A stretch of DNA of 15,344 nt from Lachnospiraceae bacterium UBA7182 (GCA_002491115.1 DKVI01000072.1:1-15344), one strand, 5' to 3'. Positions 6,201-15,067 are shown, counted from the stretch's first letter. Numbers and translations are program-made. Notes: a model not told the origin generated them from the sequence alone.

Positions 6201-9200
6201 TGCTGTAATCGGTTCGCCGGTTTTCTTCGAGGCTGTAAATGTTACGGTAATATCATCTGCAGCGTTAAAGGAAGATGGCGTCGTCACACGAAGATAACGT
6301 ACTTCACTTTTCCTCAGAATAACCAGAGAATCTGCTGTCAGTTGGCTAAGGTTAGCGGATGCAATATCCATACAGCTGTAAACTGTACCGTCTGCCTCTG
6401 CCTCCCCCTGTTTTGCTTTCGCAGTAAACTGATATCTGCCGGATTCCACAGCCGTAAACTTAAACCATACATAATCCGGTTTTTTCACTGTATCTTCAAC
6501 AGGTGTATCAACCGCCGCGTCTTTGGCCGCGACAGCGGATATGGTAAGTTTTATTGTCTTTTTCTCTGCTGAAATATTCGTAACTTTGTAGTACCGTTTT
6601 GTGCCTGCAGAAAGCACGCTTTCGTTATTGCTGGAACCGAAGGGGGCAGTCATTTCATTGCCGCCAAGCTCTAACGTTGCCTTTATATCAAAGCCGTCTG
6701 CGTCCGCCTGACTGAACCTGTAGCGGGCTTTCGTCTTTGCTGTAAAGGAAAGCCACTGATATGCGCCATTCCCTTCGAGTTCGACGTCTTTTGTGACGCC
6801 AGCATCAAGCGCGATTACAGTTTCTTCTGCCAGTTTCACTTCAACAGAAGCATCCTCGGTTCCTGTTGCAGTAAATGTGACATATCTCCTCTCGCCATTT
6901 TTATAGCTGCCGGTCAGAGCTGCAAGACTGTCAATTGTGTCTCCTACATTATTTGCATTGCTGCTGGAGGAAATTGTTATGGCGCCGGATTTTACTTCAG
7001 AGCCAAAAGTGTACAATCCGTCATTTTTAGCAGTCCACTGATATCTCTGCGTTTCCCCTACTTTAACCGAAATCGTACCAGCTGTCAGCTCTTTTATTTC
7101 TTCCAGCGTTACGGTCACTTTTACAACAGTTGCTGCGGCTGACCCTGAATAAAGCACGATCGTTACTGTCTGGCCTGCTGCAAGATAGATCACGTTTGAG
7201 GCCTTGCCTTCTTTGAAGTCAATCACAACGTTATTTCTTGTGTTTCCTGTTTTAATGTCTCCGTATACAGTCTCTTTTGTATCTTCCTGAACAAAGCCAA
7301 AATTATACCATCCTGCCTCTAAAGCAGTGAATGTGATCTCTTTGCCTGCCTCAGATACATCTGCTTTTTCTTCTGTACCGACTTTCAGCTCGATCGGCGT
7401 CGTTTCTGTAACAGAAATTGTCACTGCGGTATCTGCTTTGTTCGCTGTCACATCAATCCTTACATAATCGCCTTTTTCAAGCGTAAGTCTATGTGCATTC
7501 CCAACAGACTCTCCGTTAACTTTGAAAGTGACTTGCAGATCGTCTGCTTTTGTATAAGCTGCGGTAAAGATATAGGTGCCGTCTTTGTCCGCAACAAATG
7601 TACGGGTCTCGGTTGTCAAAGCTCCCGATCCTTCTTCTGCGTTCGCATCTGTTACAATCGTTACAGTCTCCGGCGTACCGGCTACGATATCTTTCGCCCG
7701 ATCGATTCGCAAAGTAGCTTTCGCCGCCTTATTTCCGGATGCAAGACGGATATATACCGTCTGGTCCTTTTCGATCAGGATCAGTTTTGATACAACATTC
7801 TTTTCATCCTTCGCGTTATCAATCGAAATTGGCTCACCATTACCAAATGTATACCCAGCGGTAATCTGTTCCTGTGCGTCTTTTGTGGAAATGGTGTAAA
7901 GCCCTGTTTTGTCGGCTTTAAAGGAATACCATTTCTCATATTTTGCTTCAAGATCCACGGATGTATCTGTATTCTGTGCGAGCACACCCGATCTGACGAT
8001 CTGAAGTGTATAGCCATTGCCGCTTACACCAAAGAAAGCGTTTACATTTCTGGCGGCAAAACGATTTCCTTCATCAAGCCATTGGATTCTCTGTGCGGCA
8101 GTCTTACCGTCTTTCACAAGTCTGAACGTATAGTAATCAGCTTCAGGTGCAATAAAGAATACATTATCATCGCCGGTAACTTTTGTGCCGTCCGCTGACA
8201 GTTCCTTGTACTCTGTACCGATTACAGTAACAGTACCTGTTCCTTCAACAAGGATGTAATACTTGGTGCCTTTTTCCACGTTTTGCTGAGAAGTGCCAAC
8301 AGCTTTTCCATTCTTGCGAACAGCTATTGCCAGGTTTCCAGAAACATTGAAATTATAATCTCCATAAGAAGGCGCCGTAAATGAAAGTAATTTACGCTCT
8401 CCATTCTTTAAGGAAACGCTAAACGGGTTTCCAAGCGTGAGTACGTCAATACCGGAGATTTCATCATCGGCTTCAAAGTCATCATAGAGAAAATCTCCAA
8501 TATTGTCGCCGTAATAACCGTCCGCTTCGTTCATCGCGTTCACATATACAGTGTATCTGGCAATTACTTTCTTTGTAATCTTAGATGTTACGCTGATCCT
8601 GGTAAATCCCCTCCTGACAGCGCGTAAAGTAGCGGTATAGCTTCCTGTATTTGCTTTTACAGTGGCTACTTTTGTATTGGAACTCTTCCAGGTTAATGTA
8701 TCTGTCTTCATGGCGCGGGCCAGCGGATTCACATCGCCTCCGTTATCATCGTCCTTTGCGTCAAGCACATACATATTTCCGGTTTTCAAGATCGGATGAG
8801 CTCCTAAAACAGCGCCTATTTGGCGTACAAGTATCGCCACACCACCTTCGTCACCTTTAGGCTCTATAGTACTTGCCGGTATATTGGTTGTCTTAAATCT
8901 GGCGGATACAGCCTTGGACTCAAGATTTTCATATACGGCAGTGACTGACAGGCTGTAGGAAGACAGACGTGTAAGTCCATAAATCTTATAGGTGAAATGG
9001 TCTGTCTGCTTCTTTGCATCCGTCCAGTATCCAGGATTAATATATCCATTCCGCAGAATTTTCCCTGTCTGGTCTTTTACTTCCAGCCTGAACTTTAAAT
9101 TCGGATCGCGCAGGGAGCTATAATCAAACGTGATAACCGCAGCTTTATCATACTGCGCGACTGCTTTTAATTTCTTTACAGGATCGATCGCGGTTGCCTT

Positions 9201-12200
9201 CATTTTGATAATCGCGTCGGCGCCGCCGTTTGCTCTTACCGTTTTGTCTGTCACTGTAAGAACGACATTTCCCTTCATCGGCTGCTTTGCAACGATCTCG
9301 TAATCATCAACCCGCCCGTTTTCTTCAATGACAGGTTCTATCTCGAAATACGGCTCCGCGTCCGGAACACATGAAAGTTCCAGGCTGCGCTTGCCATATA
9401 CGTCATCTGTCACCTTTCCATACCCTGGCAGTACGATGTTGTCCTGTTTGTAGGTAAGGTAATCGCTGAGATTAACTTTATAGCCCGCCTTCAGATTGAT
9501 CGTCTTTCCGGTAAGGACATTTGCATCCGCCACGATCTTCAGCTCGCTGACGGCATACTTTTCCGTTATCGGATCATAGGCGCAGACATAAATGAACCCT
9601 ACGTCTTTTGGAGTGATCCTGCCGTTTTTGTCAATGACAGCTTTGGTGGATAACGGCTTGTAGAACAGATTGCCCGTCTGCGCCCATCCCTGAGCTTTCA
9701 GTTTCAGCTGCTCTTCGATTACAGATTCGATTTTAAACTTGTTCTCGTCTGCTACAACGTAAGTAAGTTTCGGCTCTACATATTTGCTCTTTTCCCCATG
9801 AGGAAGCATACGCCATACAAAATCGCGTTCTTCTGACCAGCTCTCATTTTCCGGGTATTTGCCTTCTGTCTGCAGAGGAACTTTTTTGGAAGAAATATTT
9901 GTATAGTCAACATATTTCTCTGCATCTTCGTCCCAGCCATGTTTTACAGGAGAAGTTTCACCTGTATCAAAGGAAGTACGAAGAAGCTGATCCTGCGGCA
10001 GCGTCGTCTTAAAGGTTTTTACTGTTTTCGCGGAACCTGCCCAGGAGTCTGCAAGCGTAATCTTCTCTCCGTTATCCAGTGTACGAATCCCGCTTACATT
10101 ACGCACATAGAGCGTATATTCCCTGTTATAGTCAAGTCCGCTAACTCTCACGCGGTATTTAAAGTTTCTGCCGTTTTTGCGCGGGCTATCTCCCATATCG
10201 TCCGCTTTAAAGATCGGAGAACATGCAAACGCATCATAATTGCCATTTTCCACCGCGCTGATCGCAGCTTCAAATTCATCCGCTGTTCTTTTGCCCTCCA
10301 GCACGTAGATCTCTCTGCGGTATCCGTCTGCAGGTTTCGCATAGTCAAGATCTACATATCTGTCGCGCACGTCAAGCTTAATATTTTTTACTTCGGTTAC
10401 TTTGCTGACCGTGACTGACAGTTTCGCTGATTTTTCATAGCTGCCTTTTGCATTTTTGAAAGGTACTGTATTGCCTTCCTCATCTTCATAGGCGGCATAA
10501 GCGATAATATCCGCTTTTCCTAAGGCAATCGCGGTGACGCGGCCTGTTTCGGTCACGGTAAGGATGCTTTCATCGCTGGATTCGTATCCGATATGGATAA
10601 TATCCGCCATCTGCTTTTTCGTGATCTTAAGGTCAAGCTGCTGTTCTTCTCCGACTGCCATCTTTTTGGATGCGCCGTTAAACGCGAGAGTCTTCGGAAC
10701 TACGGCCCTTGTAAGGTCTTCCAGAAGGATACTCTTTGTAAGGTCGACTTTGAATGTCTCTGTATAGCCTTCTTCCCAGGTGATCTCAAATTCTTTTGTA
10801 TCTTTTCCTGATGCGTCGAAGGCCACTTCATAGTATTTGCGGCCATTCTCGTTCCCTTCCGCTATTATGTATCCATTTTTCTTCTTAATATTGTTGGTAA
10901 CTTTGTCAGCTGCGCCTGTTACATTAGTATATTCCATCGGTGCAGTCACTCTGAATACAAAGTAATTACCTGAAATTGAATTGCCGTCTTCGTCTACTAC
11001 GTCAGGAAGTTCTAGGCTGTAGTAAATACCGGTTTTAGGCGTAATCGTATGAATGTAGCCGTTCGCTGCATTGCCTGAGAGTTCATCATATAACTCTGCG
11101 GGCCTAAGGACAGCTTCACTCTTGCTGGCTTCCACTTCCGCTTCCGCCCGTACTGGTACGAATGATTTTGTCTCAAATTCAACTTCATAGTCCTTTACAT
11201 AGAATGGGATTCTGCCTTCTGCATAATCCTCCGCTAAAGGCTGCATCGTTCCATCAAATCTTACATTGTATTCTACACCGCTTCTAAGATAACCTGTTCC
11301 CTTATCATCCTGTTTCGGTGAGATAAGTAAATTAAGTTCACTCTTAGAAGTTTTATTATAAAACACATCCGGATAGGAGAACTGTGTACCGTCTACATAC
11401 TTCCTGTTCGCCGCCAGATATTCCTGGTCTGACGCAACCGGAGTCTCCATATCGAACTTCAGTTCCGGATCTGCATTGATGACTGCTTTCAGCTTGTCAG
11501 CAAGTTTGCCTCTGTATGACCCGCCTGCTTTTACCTCATCTTTTAGTACCGGACTGACAATCAGTTTTGCCGGATTGATGGTAAATTCCAACGGGTCATT
11601 ATCATCACCAAGTTCTTGCCAATCGTGTGCATATGTGTCATCTTCTTCAACGATAGCATATAAACGATATGTCCCACTATGGACTGCCTCATCTACATAG
11701 TTGTCAAATATATTCGAGAAGATAACAAAATCATCCCAATGCCAGCGATAATGGATAAAGCTTGTATCCACAATCTCTTCACCGGTCTTTTCATTGGTAA
11801 CAGTGATGGCGTCTATAATAGCCGCCTTGTCAGCAGGCTGCCCATCATAGGTTTTGATCATGCTTCCGATTTTTGACCAGTCAATGGTAAAGTTAAGTTT
11901 AATTCCCTGAGATACTTTCTGTTTGATATCAGCAAATCCGTTATCATATGTCTTCTGCTCACCGTTCTGATCCAGTTCGTATCTATTATAAACGTCAAGC
12001 ACCCAATGGTTGTTATAGTTTTTGTTGAAAACCTCCGCCCAGACGCCAAGCCTGTACGTTTCGCCTTCAAGGAAGCGTTCATTGGGCGCATCACAAATAA
12101 CATATTTACCTGAACCGTCTTTCATCTGACGCTCTACAAACCATTCCAGTCGACAGCCCCCGTCAAGATTCAGATCCGTATTCTGTATCGTGAACTCCGG

Positions 12201-14684
12201 ATCATCCCAGAGCGAATACTGGACAAGCGTGTATTCTGTATAAAGCCTGCTTTCGATGCTACTTATGAAGCTGTCAATCCAATTGCCAATATACGGCTCC
12301 GGTGTTCCTTCCAGCTTGATATATACATTCTTCTTCTGGATGGTATAATATACATCCACAGGAGCTGCATAGGTAGCATGGCTGGGATCCCTGTATGTGA
12401 TGCGGAGTTTGTATACCCCCGCGTCCTTCGGAGTAGAAAAAACTTCTACATTATTATTGTAATCCTCGTTTTGGCTTGGATTATCCTCGAACCGGCTCCA
12501 TGTCGGATCAAGATACTCTTTTCCATCTTTATCTTTTTCAACAGAAATATTGGACGCGGTATCCCATTGAAATGAGAAAGATGCGCCTGACGGCATGGAA
12601 ACATCTTTCAGTGCAACAAGGTTTTTATACTCTCTGTTCTTATACAGCTGCTCACCGTTATAGACTCTGGTGTTTGGATTTTCAAAAGTCTTTCCGGCTT
12701 CGCCATTGCACAGAGCGTCAATATTGATCTCTACTTTCTGTGCGGTGTTCAGTTCGATGGCAAGCGCTTTTGCCGCCAGTGTTGCTTCTGTGATATCTAC
12801 TGTATGGTTTTTTAATCCTTCATTAATGTCAAGATGTTTTGCTTCTTGTCTGTTGCTCAAAACGCCAGTTTTATCATCATATGTGGCTTCCTGGTACACA
12901 GCTTTATAGCGTGATGACACGATTCTGTAGGAAACATTCTCTTTTATTTCAAGAGCTTCCCCTGCAGACATGCTCTCCCATTTGACTGTCTCGGTTTCTC
13001 CGACTTTTGTACTTGTGCCCTTCTGAACCAAAAAGACCGGTTCGTAGGACTGTGTTTTCCCGTCATCATTATAAGATACGCCCCAGAAGTGTTCATCGAC
13101 TGCCCATGCCTTGTCCGCTTCCTGTCCGGCAGCGTCCGTATTTTTTACGGAATAGCCTGTGATCGTCTCCAGCACTTCGCCGGCTGTGATGCCGCTGTTG
13201 TATACAGCTTTGTTTTCATTGACAGAAGCGCTGACAGCGATATCGCCTATATAGACTTCCGCCTTGCTGATCACTACTCTGACATCTTCAGATTTTTTCG
13301 CATAACGGCCTTCTTCGCCCAGATAAGTGACCCTGTAATAATAGGTGCCTGCATCCTTTACACCCTGTGCGCCGCTCTCAATTTCTTCTTTATTGGCGTC
13401 AAGCCATGTATATTTGAATGCTTCGGCACTTGCAGGATCGGCTGCAACCGTCAGCTGTTTGCCGTCTTCATCTGTGACAGCATTTCCTTCTTCATCCACT
13501 ACGCCTACAGTTATGGTAAGTTTACTCTTGACGTCCGCTTCATTGATCGGCTGTTCGTCATATACCTTACCAAGCCCTGCAGCCGCCTCGACCTTTACTT
13601 TGGTCAGATTCTCGGCCACTGTAAGCCTTACGGGTATATCGGAAACGGTATAGTTGTCCTTATTTGCAGCAGCTTCCGTTTTCCAGGTAAGGCCCGTAAT
13701 CTTAAAAGCATAGTCCTCGTCGGAGCGAAGTTCATAGGTATCTGCCAGCGCAGTCCCGTCGCCATGCGCTCCGGACGCGTCATAGCCCCGGATAATATCA
13801 ATCGTTGTAGCATCATGATTGATAAACGGATTCAGTTCTCTGTTGTCATTGTCTGCATACAGTTCATAATTTTCCCGTATATCTTTTTTCAGGTCGGCAA
13901 CCGTTGTACCTGCTTTTACCGTCTCATCATAAACAGGTGTGATCTCGCGCGGCTCAATCGTAAAATAGAGTTCCGCCGTTGCGCCGTTGCACAGCTCCGC
14001 ATCTTCTGCCAAGGTTATCACATACCGGTAAGCTCCCGCATCATGCGGAAGTTCTCCGCCGGGCAGATCGCTGTAATCATAGTCGCGTACGGACGCAGCT
14101 TCAGCCTTGGGAGTGCCCTTCTGCCATTTGTATGTAAGAAGGCCTTTTAAGTTGGTATTTTCTTTCTGGCCAAGCTTTACGGTAACGCCGACGCCTTTGA
14201 TATTGTCAACAGCGCTCTTAAATAAGTCATTGTTCCCTTTTTCATAGACAGCGCTGAAGATCTTTGTCTCCGGATCGTAAGATACAGTTGTTCCTGTCAC
14301 TATGCTTTCGTAGTTGACAACAATTTCTGTTTCTTTAGACTGTGCTGCCTGTGTTTCGACAGACGCCGGATCAGCCGCAGGCTGTATATCTGCCTGAGCC
14401 TCTGTTTCGGCTTCGTCAGCCACAGGTTCGTCGCTTTCTTCGGCTGTTCCGGCGGGGTTTTCCCCGTCGTCTTCCGTTAAGGAAAGCGCATCATCTGTGT
14501 CAGTGTCCTCCGCGGTATCGATATTCTGTATATCTTCACCGTCGGCAGTGACTGTTGATTCCAGGTCCGTTGTATCCTGGGCCGCATAAACTGCAGATGG
14601 CGGCACCATGGTCACTACCATGATGACAGCTAAAAATGCAGCCAGAATTCGTTTGATCTGAAATCTTTTCTTGAATTCACTCAT
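3291..14684 (-). CDS. Giant secreted multi-domain repeat protein (MBG / Big_2 / FN3 / PPC-like repeats)
   Basis: This is a 3797-residue protein of roughly 400 kDa. Residues 1-34 form a Sec signal peptide: KKRFQIKR, a hydrophobic core, and likely cleavage after AVYA. Residues 35-118 are an acidic D/E/T-rich linker. Residues about 160-1045 hold Ig-like modules with MBG-style openings (KVYDEQP near 373, RVYNGEQ near 673, KTYDGQP near 945), each ending in DAGxYxxxxTY-like strands. A Big_2-like module starts near 1330. FN3-like modules lie near 1430-1565 and 1833-1935, and a further Big-like module near 1950-2050. From about 2085 to the end there are some eighteen PPC-like modules. No enzyme domain, LPXTG, SLH, choline-binding repeat or C-terminal membrane segment is visible; the protein ends EPVPPEDYEEE. 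It is probably an extracellular adhesin or matrix-type protein, which is inference. The start is fixed by AAGGAGG 8 nt upstream. The frame is uninterrupted. Confidence 0.93.
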   Translation of the reverse strand: MSEFKKRFQIKRILAAFLAVIMVVTMVPPSAVYAAQDTTDLESTVTADGEDIQNIDTAEDTDTDDALSLTEDDGENPAGTAEESDEPVADEAETEAQADIQPAADPASVETQAAQSKETEIVVNYESIVTGTTVSYDPETKIFSAVYEKGNNDLFKSAVDNIKGVGVTVKLGQKENTNLKGLLTYKWQKGTPKAEAASVRDYDYSDLPGGELPHDAGAYRYVITLAEDAELCNGATAELYFTIEPREITPVYDETVKAGTTVADLKKDIRENYELYADNDNRELNPFINHDATTIDIIRGYDASGAHGDGTALADTYELRSDEDYAFKITGLTWKTEAAANKDNYTVSDIPVRLTVAENLTKVKVEAAAGLGKVYDEQPINEADVKSKLTITVGVVDEEGNAVTDEDGKQLTVAADPASAEAFKYTWLDANKEEIESGAQGVKDAGTYYYRVTYLGEEGRYAKKSEDVRVVISKAEVYIGDIAVSASVNENKAVYNSGITAGEVLETITGYSVKNTDAAGQEADKAWAVDEHFWGVSYNDDGKTQSYEPVFLVQKGTSTKVGETETVKWESMSAGEALEIKENVSYRIVSSRYKAVYQEATYDDKTGVLSNRQEAKHLDINEGLKNHTVDITEATLAAKALAIELNTAQKVEINIDALCNGEAGKTFENPNTRVYNGEQLYKNREYKNLVALKDVSMPSGASFSFQWDTASNISVEKDKDGKEYLDPTWSRFEDNPSQNEDYNNNVEVFSTPKDAGVYKLRITYRDPSHATYAAPVDVYYTIQKKNVYIKLEGTPEPYIGNWIDSFISSIESRLYTEYTLVQYSLWDDPEFTIQNTDLNLDGGCRLEWFVERQMKDGSGKYVICDAPNERFLEGETYRLGVWAEVFNKNYNNHWVLDVYNRYELDQNGEQKTYDNGFADIKQKVSQGIKLNFTIDWSKIGSMIKTYDGQPADKAAIIDAITVTNEKTGEEIVDTSFIHYRWHWDDFVIFSNIFDNYVDEAVHSGTYRLYAIVEEDDTYAHDWQELGDDNDPLEFTINPAKLIVSPVLKDEVKAGGSYRGKLADKLKAVINADPELKFDMETPVASDQEYLAANRKYVDGTQFSYPDVFYNKTSKSELNLLISPKQDDKGTGYLRSGVEYNVRFDGTMQPLAEDYAEGRIPFYVKDYEVEFETKSFVPVRAEAEVEASKSEAVLRPAELYDELSGNAANGYIHTITPKTGIYYSLELPDVVDEDGNSISGNYFVFRVTAPMEYTNVTGAADKVTNNIKKKNGYIIAEGNENGRKYYEVAFDASGKDTKEFEITWEEGYTETFKVDLTKSILLEDLTRAVVPKTLAFNGASKKMAVGEEQQLDLKITKKQMADIIHIGYESSDESILTVTETGRVTAIALGKADIIAYAAYEDEEGNTVPFKNAKGSYEKSAKLSVTVSKVTEVKNIKLDVRDRYVDLDYAKPADGYRREIYVLEGKRTADEFEAAISAVENGNYDAFACSPIFKADDMGDSPRKNGRNFKYRVRVSGLDYNREYTLYVRNVSGIRTLDNGEKITLADSWAGSAKTVKTFKTTLPQDQLLRTSFDTGETSPVKHGWDEDAEKYVDYTNISSKKVPLQTEGKYPENESWSEERDFVWRMLPHGEKSKYVEPKLTYVVADENKFKIESVIEEQLKLKAQGWAQTGNLFYKPLSTKAVIDKNGRITPKDVGFIYVCAYDPITEKYAVSELKIVADANVLTGKTINLKAGYKVNLSDYLTYKQDNIVLPGYGKVTDDVYGKRSLELSCVPDAEPYFEIEPVIEENGRVDDYEIVAKQPMKGNVVLTVTDKTVRANGGADAIIKMKATAIDPVKKLKAVAQYDKAAVITFDYSSLRDPNLKFRLEVKDQTGKILRNGYINPGYWTDAKKQTDHFTYKIYGLTRLSSYSLSVTAVYENLESKAVSARFKTTNIPASTIEPKGDEGGVAILVRQIGAVLGAHPILKTGNMYVLDAKDDDNGGDVNPLARAMKTDTLTWKSSNTKVATVKANTGSYTATLRAVRRGFTRISVTSKITKKVIARYTVYVNAMNEADGYYGDNIGDFLYDDFEADDEISGIDVLTLGNPFSVSLKNGERKLLSFTAPSYGDYNFNVSGNLAIAVRKNGKAVGTSQQNVEKGTKYYILVEGTGTVTVIGTEYKELSADGTKVTGDDNVFFIAPEADYYTFRLVKDGKTAAQRIQWLDEGNRFAARNVNAFFGVSGNGYTLQIVRSGVLAQNTDTSVDLEAKYEKWYSFKADKTGLYTISTKDAQEQITAGYTFGNGEPISIDNAKDEKNVVSKLILIEKDQTVYIRLASGNKAAKATLRIDRAKDIVAGTPETVTIVTDANAEEGSGALTTETRTFVADKDGTYIFTAAYTKADDLQVTFKVNGESVGNAHRLTLEKGDYVRIDVTANKADTAVTISVTETTPIELKVGTEEKADVSEAGKEITFTALEAGWYNFGFVQEDTKETVYGDIKTGNTRNNVVIDFKEGKASNVIYLAAGQTVTIVLYSGSAAATVVKVTVTLEEIKELTAGTISVKVGETQRYQWTAKNDGLYTFGSEVKSGAITISSSSNANNVGDTIDSLAALTGSYKNGERRYVTFTATGTEDASVEVKLAEETVIALDAGVTKDVELEGNGAYQWLSFTAKTKARYRFSQADADGFDIKATLELGGNEMTAPFGSSNNESVLSAGTKRYYKVTNISAEKKTIKLTISAVAAKDAAVDTPVEDTVKKPDYVWFKFTAVESGRYQFTAKAKQGEAEADGTVYSCMDIASANLSQLTADSLVILRKSEVRYLRVTTPSSFNAADDITVTFTASKKTGEPITADTGKELTLKANETQYLEFNVPEDGIYTLSAKSGEADAAGVTVKYYMNLASNEYSASLPVSGQWKKDDKIVFAVTSSTDQSVTVNIKKETVTPLTAGEAKSCEIQNGDVLYFEISADEARRYFVETLDVAEGLNLSFSKLDGDENYSVGYISDGYVSFVGHPGNKVIYRVTATGAPDAKKSFKIGYGLVEVKPMTTGAVDAVKDLAPGHMTWYSFTPEEEGTYVVKAKGVQIYRNNNIPGDLNGYFGYRGNNLYEMVVSKDEEEDEVGKEQFYAVRNSGYEKKDVDFTIYKATPKELTEGSDVEVDVTKVDADEKVWIHFKAPADGRYTFTTDCSGADISTTLVESSKKGIGFGLDYEICMDKDDEITFTVYYSDVTSEDFKNFKVSVASTKPEMIQADTAKTYEGLDGNTTKWVAFTADKTALYKFELTGCDAYMYEKINSASGTWVYSNNSYQLAAGQTAYISLNPYSYVTSASIKVSLDEEMVQLTTGNGTVSEIEGNGTKWAYFTAPEAGRYSFTFEGDCQVNVYRGNSYVTNLGSGSTWERNMDEGDSLYFSVYNSSEETASETITIEKTGDILTLTSANPLNVNKAEGQRDVWLKVVAEEKGTYMISLNNTENGYWLYLYDDINGYQIRNGRNFLIVDFVQPGTKYIRVSGDTAEDVYTLTLTKPDVVELEGNVDRSIRLAKDETVLLKYTAYDARYTFGFNSAPNRVAYAFSSGGSGSSTGASLTINSEAECYLLLTGLEDDTTVNITAQEYSNWIGSVFFNNTSESRTLNFSRNASGRYVISLPSGTRISDSTISELQEYGQGNYGYPCYTCYLNARTQYSLTIVSEGGAMDEEDECGVYASRLTESGNRLTTDSPVWVDAYDAQETWISFTAPSTGRYTFYSAYSDIDTYLVLYVNGVYRDSDDDGGDGSNFRLSGVELEQGDEVILRTYCFGHGTNSGYYNVYAELTSDEPVPPEDYEEE
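3294..8432 (-). repeat. About 18 tandem PPC-like protein modules of ~95 residues
   Basis: Counting by eye the recurring core W/Y-x-F-T-A-x-x-x-G-x-Y-x-F gives about eighteen modules between residues 2085 and 3797. Each has a later L-x-A-G-x-x-x-Y-I-x-V strand and a linker of the type LTAGxxxxV. Clear cores include SFTAPSYGDYNF (first), QWTAKNDGLYTF, KFTAVESGRYQF, HFKAPADGRYTF, YFTAPEAGRYSF and SFTAPSTGRYTF (last, from residue 3698). The modules are diverged in sequence, so no long nucleotide repeat is seen. The pattern resembles the pre-peptidase C-terminal domain (PF04151), a small beta-sandwich usually found as a few copies in secreted enzymes. Boundaries are approximate. Confidence 0.75.
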
Positions 14685-14692
14685 CCCTTTTT

Positions 14693-14699
14693 CCTCCTT
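14693..14699 (-). promoter_or_regulatory. Ribosome binding site of the giant gene
   Basis: The minus strand reads AAGGAGG, a perfect match to the anti-Shine-Dalgarno complement, 8 nt before the ATG at 14684. It fixes the start and predicts strong initiation. Confidence 0.92.
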
Positions 14700-14716
14700 A
14701 TTTTTTTGGATGTGTC

Positions 14717-14748
14717 ATTTATCCGGTCAACTCCCCGCCAGGATAAAT
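14717..14748 (-). promoter_or_regulatory. Hairpin in the 5' leader of the giant gene
   Basis: In the minus-strand transcript ATTTATCC (14748-14741) pairs with GGATAAAT (14724-14717). A bulged T and a GG/CC pair extend the stem, leaving an 11-nt G-rich loop. The hairpin ends 17 nt before the AAGGAGG, so it does not mask it. It lacks a T-tract and is not a terminator. It could be an mRNA-stabilising stem or a protein binding site; no known riboswitch class was recognised. Confidence 0.5.
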
Positions 14749-14792
14749 GCATATGAATTGTATTCCCATTTATGGCAATACATACCGTTTTT

Positions 14793-14822
14793 ATTATACG
14801 CCTTTTCAGACGGTTTTGTCAA
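14793..14822 (-). promoter_or_regulatory. Consensus SigA promoter of the giant gene
   Basis: The minus strand has TTGACA (14817-14822) and TATAAT (14793-14798), both perfect matches, separated by 18 nt. Transcription should start near 14786, giving a leader of about 100 nt that contains the 14717-14748 hairpin and the strong ribosome binding site. The gene has no other upstream partner, so it appears monocistronic. Confidence 0.88.
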
Positions 14823-14871
14823 CTGCATTCAATGCTCTGAAATGTTTTTAAAACATTTGCTGTATGCAGTT
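14821..14871. promoter_or_regulatory. Nested inverted repeat abutting the -35 box, probable operator
   Basis: The inner dyad is AAATGTTTT-T-AAAACATTT (14840-14858), perfect 9-base arms around one base. The outer dyad is AACTGCAT (14821-14828) with ATGCAGTT (14864-14871), perfect 8-base arms. Both share one centre of symmetry to within a few bases. The outer left arm overlaps the last two bases of the -35 element. The placement upstream of the promoter fits an activator or repressor site; the regulator is unknown. Confidence 0.55.
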
Positions 14872-15038
14872 TCAGGAGGGTTGAAAAAGGCGCCTGCCGA
14901 CGGGGGTGCTCAGTTCATCGGCAATAAACCATCCTTCCCGGAGAAATCTTCGATCCGCCGAAGACATTTCGTTATATTCTTCGTTTGTCCGGTATTAACA
15001 AAATGATCTATGAATATCAGCAGGTGGAATTAAAAACA
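14872..15038. other. Stretch without a convincing gene
   Basis: On the minus strand an open stretch of 40 codons runs from 14994 to a TGA at 14872. It contains an ATG at 14967 and reads, in part, LREGWFIADELSTP. It has no ribosome binding site and matches no family I can name with confidence, so it may be a gene fragment. Short alternating TCTTCG and CGAAGA words (14947-14952, 14959-14964, 14978-14983) could pair in two ways but are only 6 bp. Nothing else is seen. Confidence 0.4.
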
Positions 15039-15067
15039 TTGCGTGTCAGCGGAAATTATGCTACAAT
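15039..15067 (+). promoter_or_regulatory. Probable extended -10 promoter reading toward the right edge
   Basis: TTGCGT at 15039-15044, a 17-nt spacer and TACAAT at 15062-15067 form a good SigA-type promoter, with TGC just before the -10 giving an extended -10 motif. The leader to the GTG at 15164 would be about 90 nt. Confidence 0.6.

Noticed and set aside
13089..14150. A 353-codon open frame on the plus strand, opposite the N-terminal part of the giant gene.
   Set aside because: It lies fully antisense to a well-supported frame. Its translation is rich in C, F, R and I without domain patterns, has no convincing ribosome binding site, and is explained by the codon bias of the opposite strand.
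3291..14684. Possibility that the giant frame is several genes or contains a frameshift.
   Set aside because: The frame is continuous, has one signal peptide, and module order is regular with no internal start signals seen.
14947..14983. Alternating TCTTCG / CGAAGA / TCTTCG words suggesting two mutually exclusive hairpins, as in an attenuator.
   Set aside because: Stems are only 6 bp, there is no T-tract, and no gene directly downstream would be attenuated.
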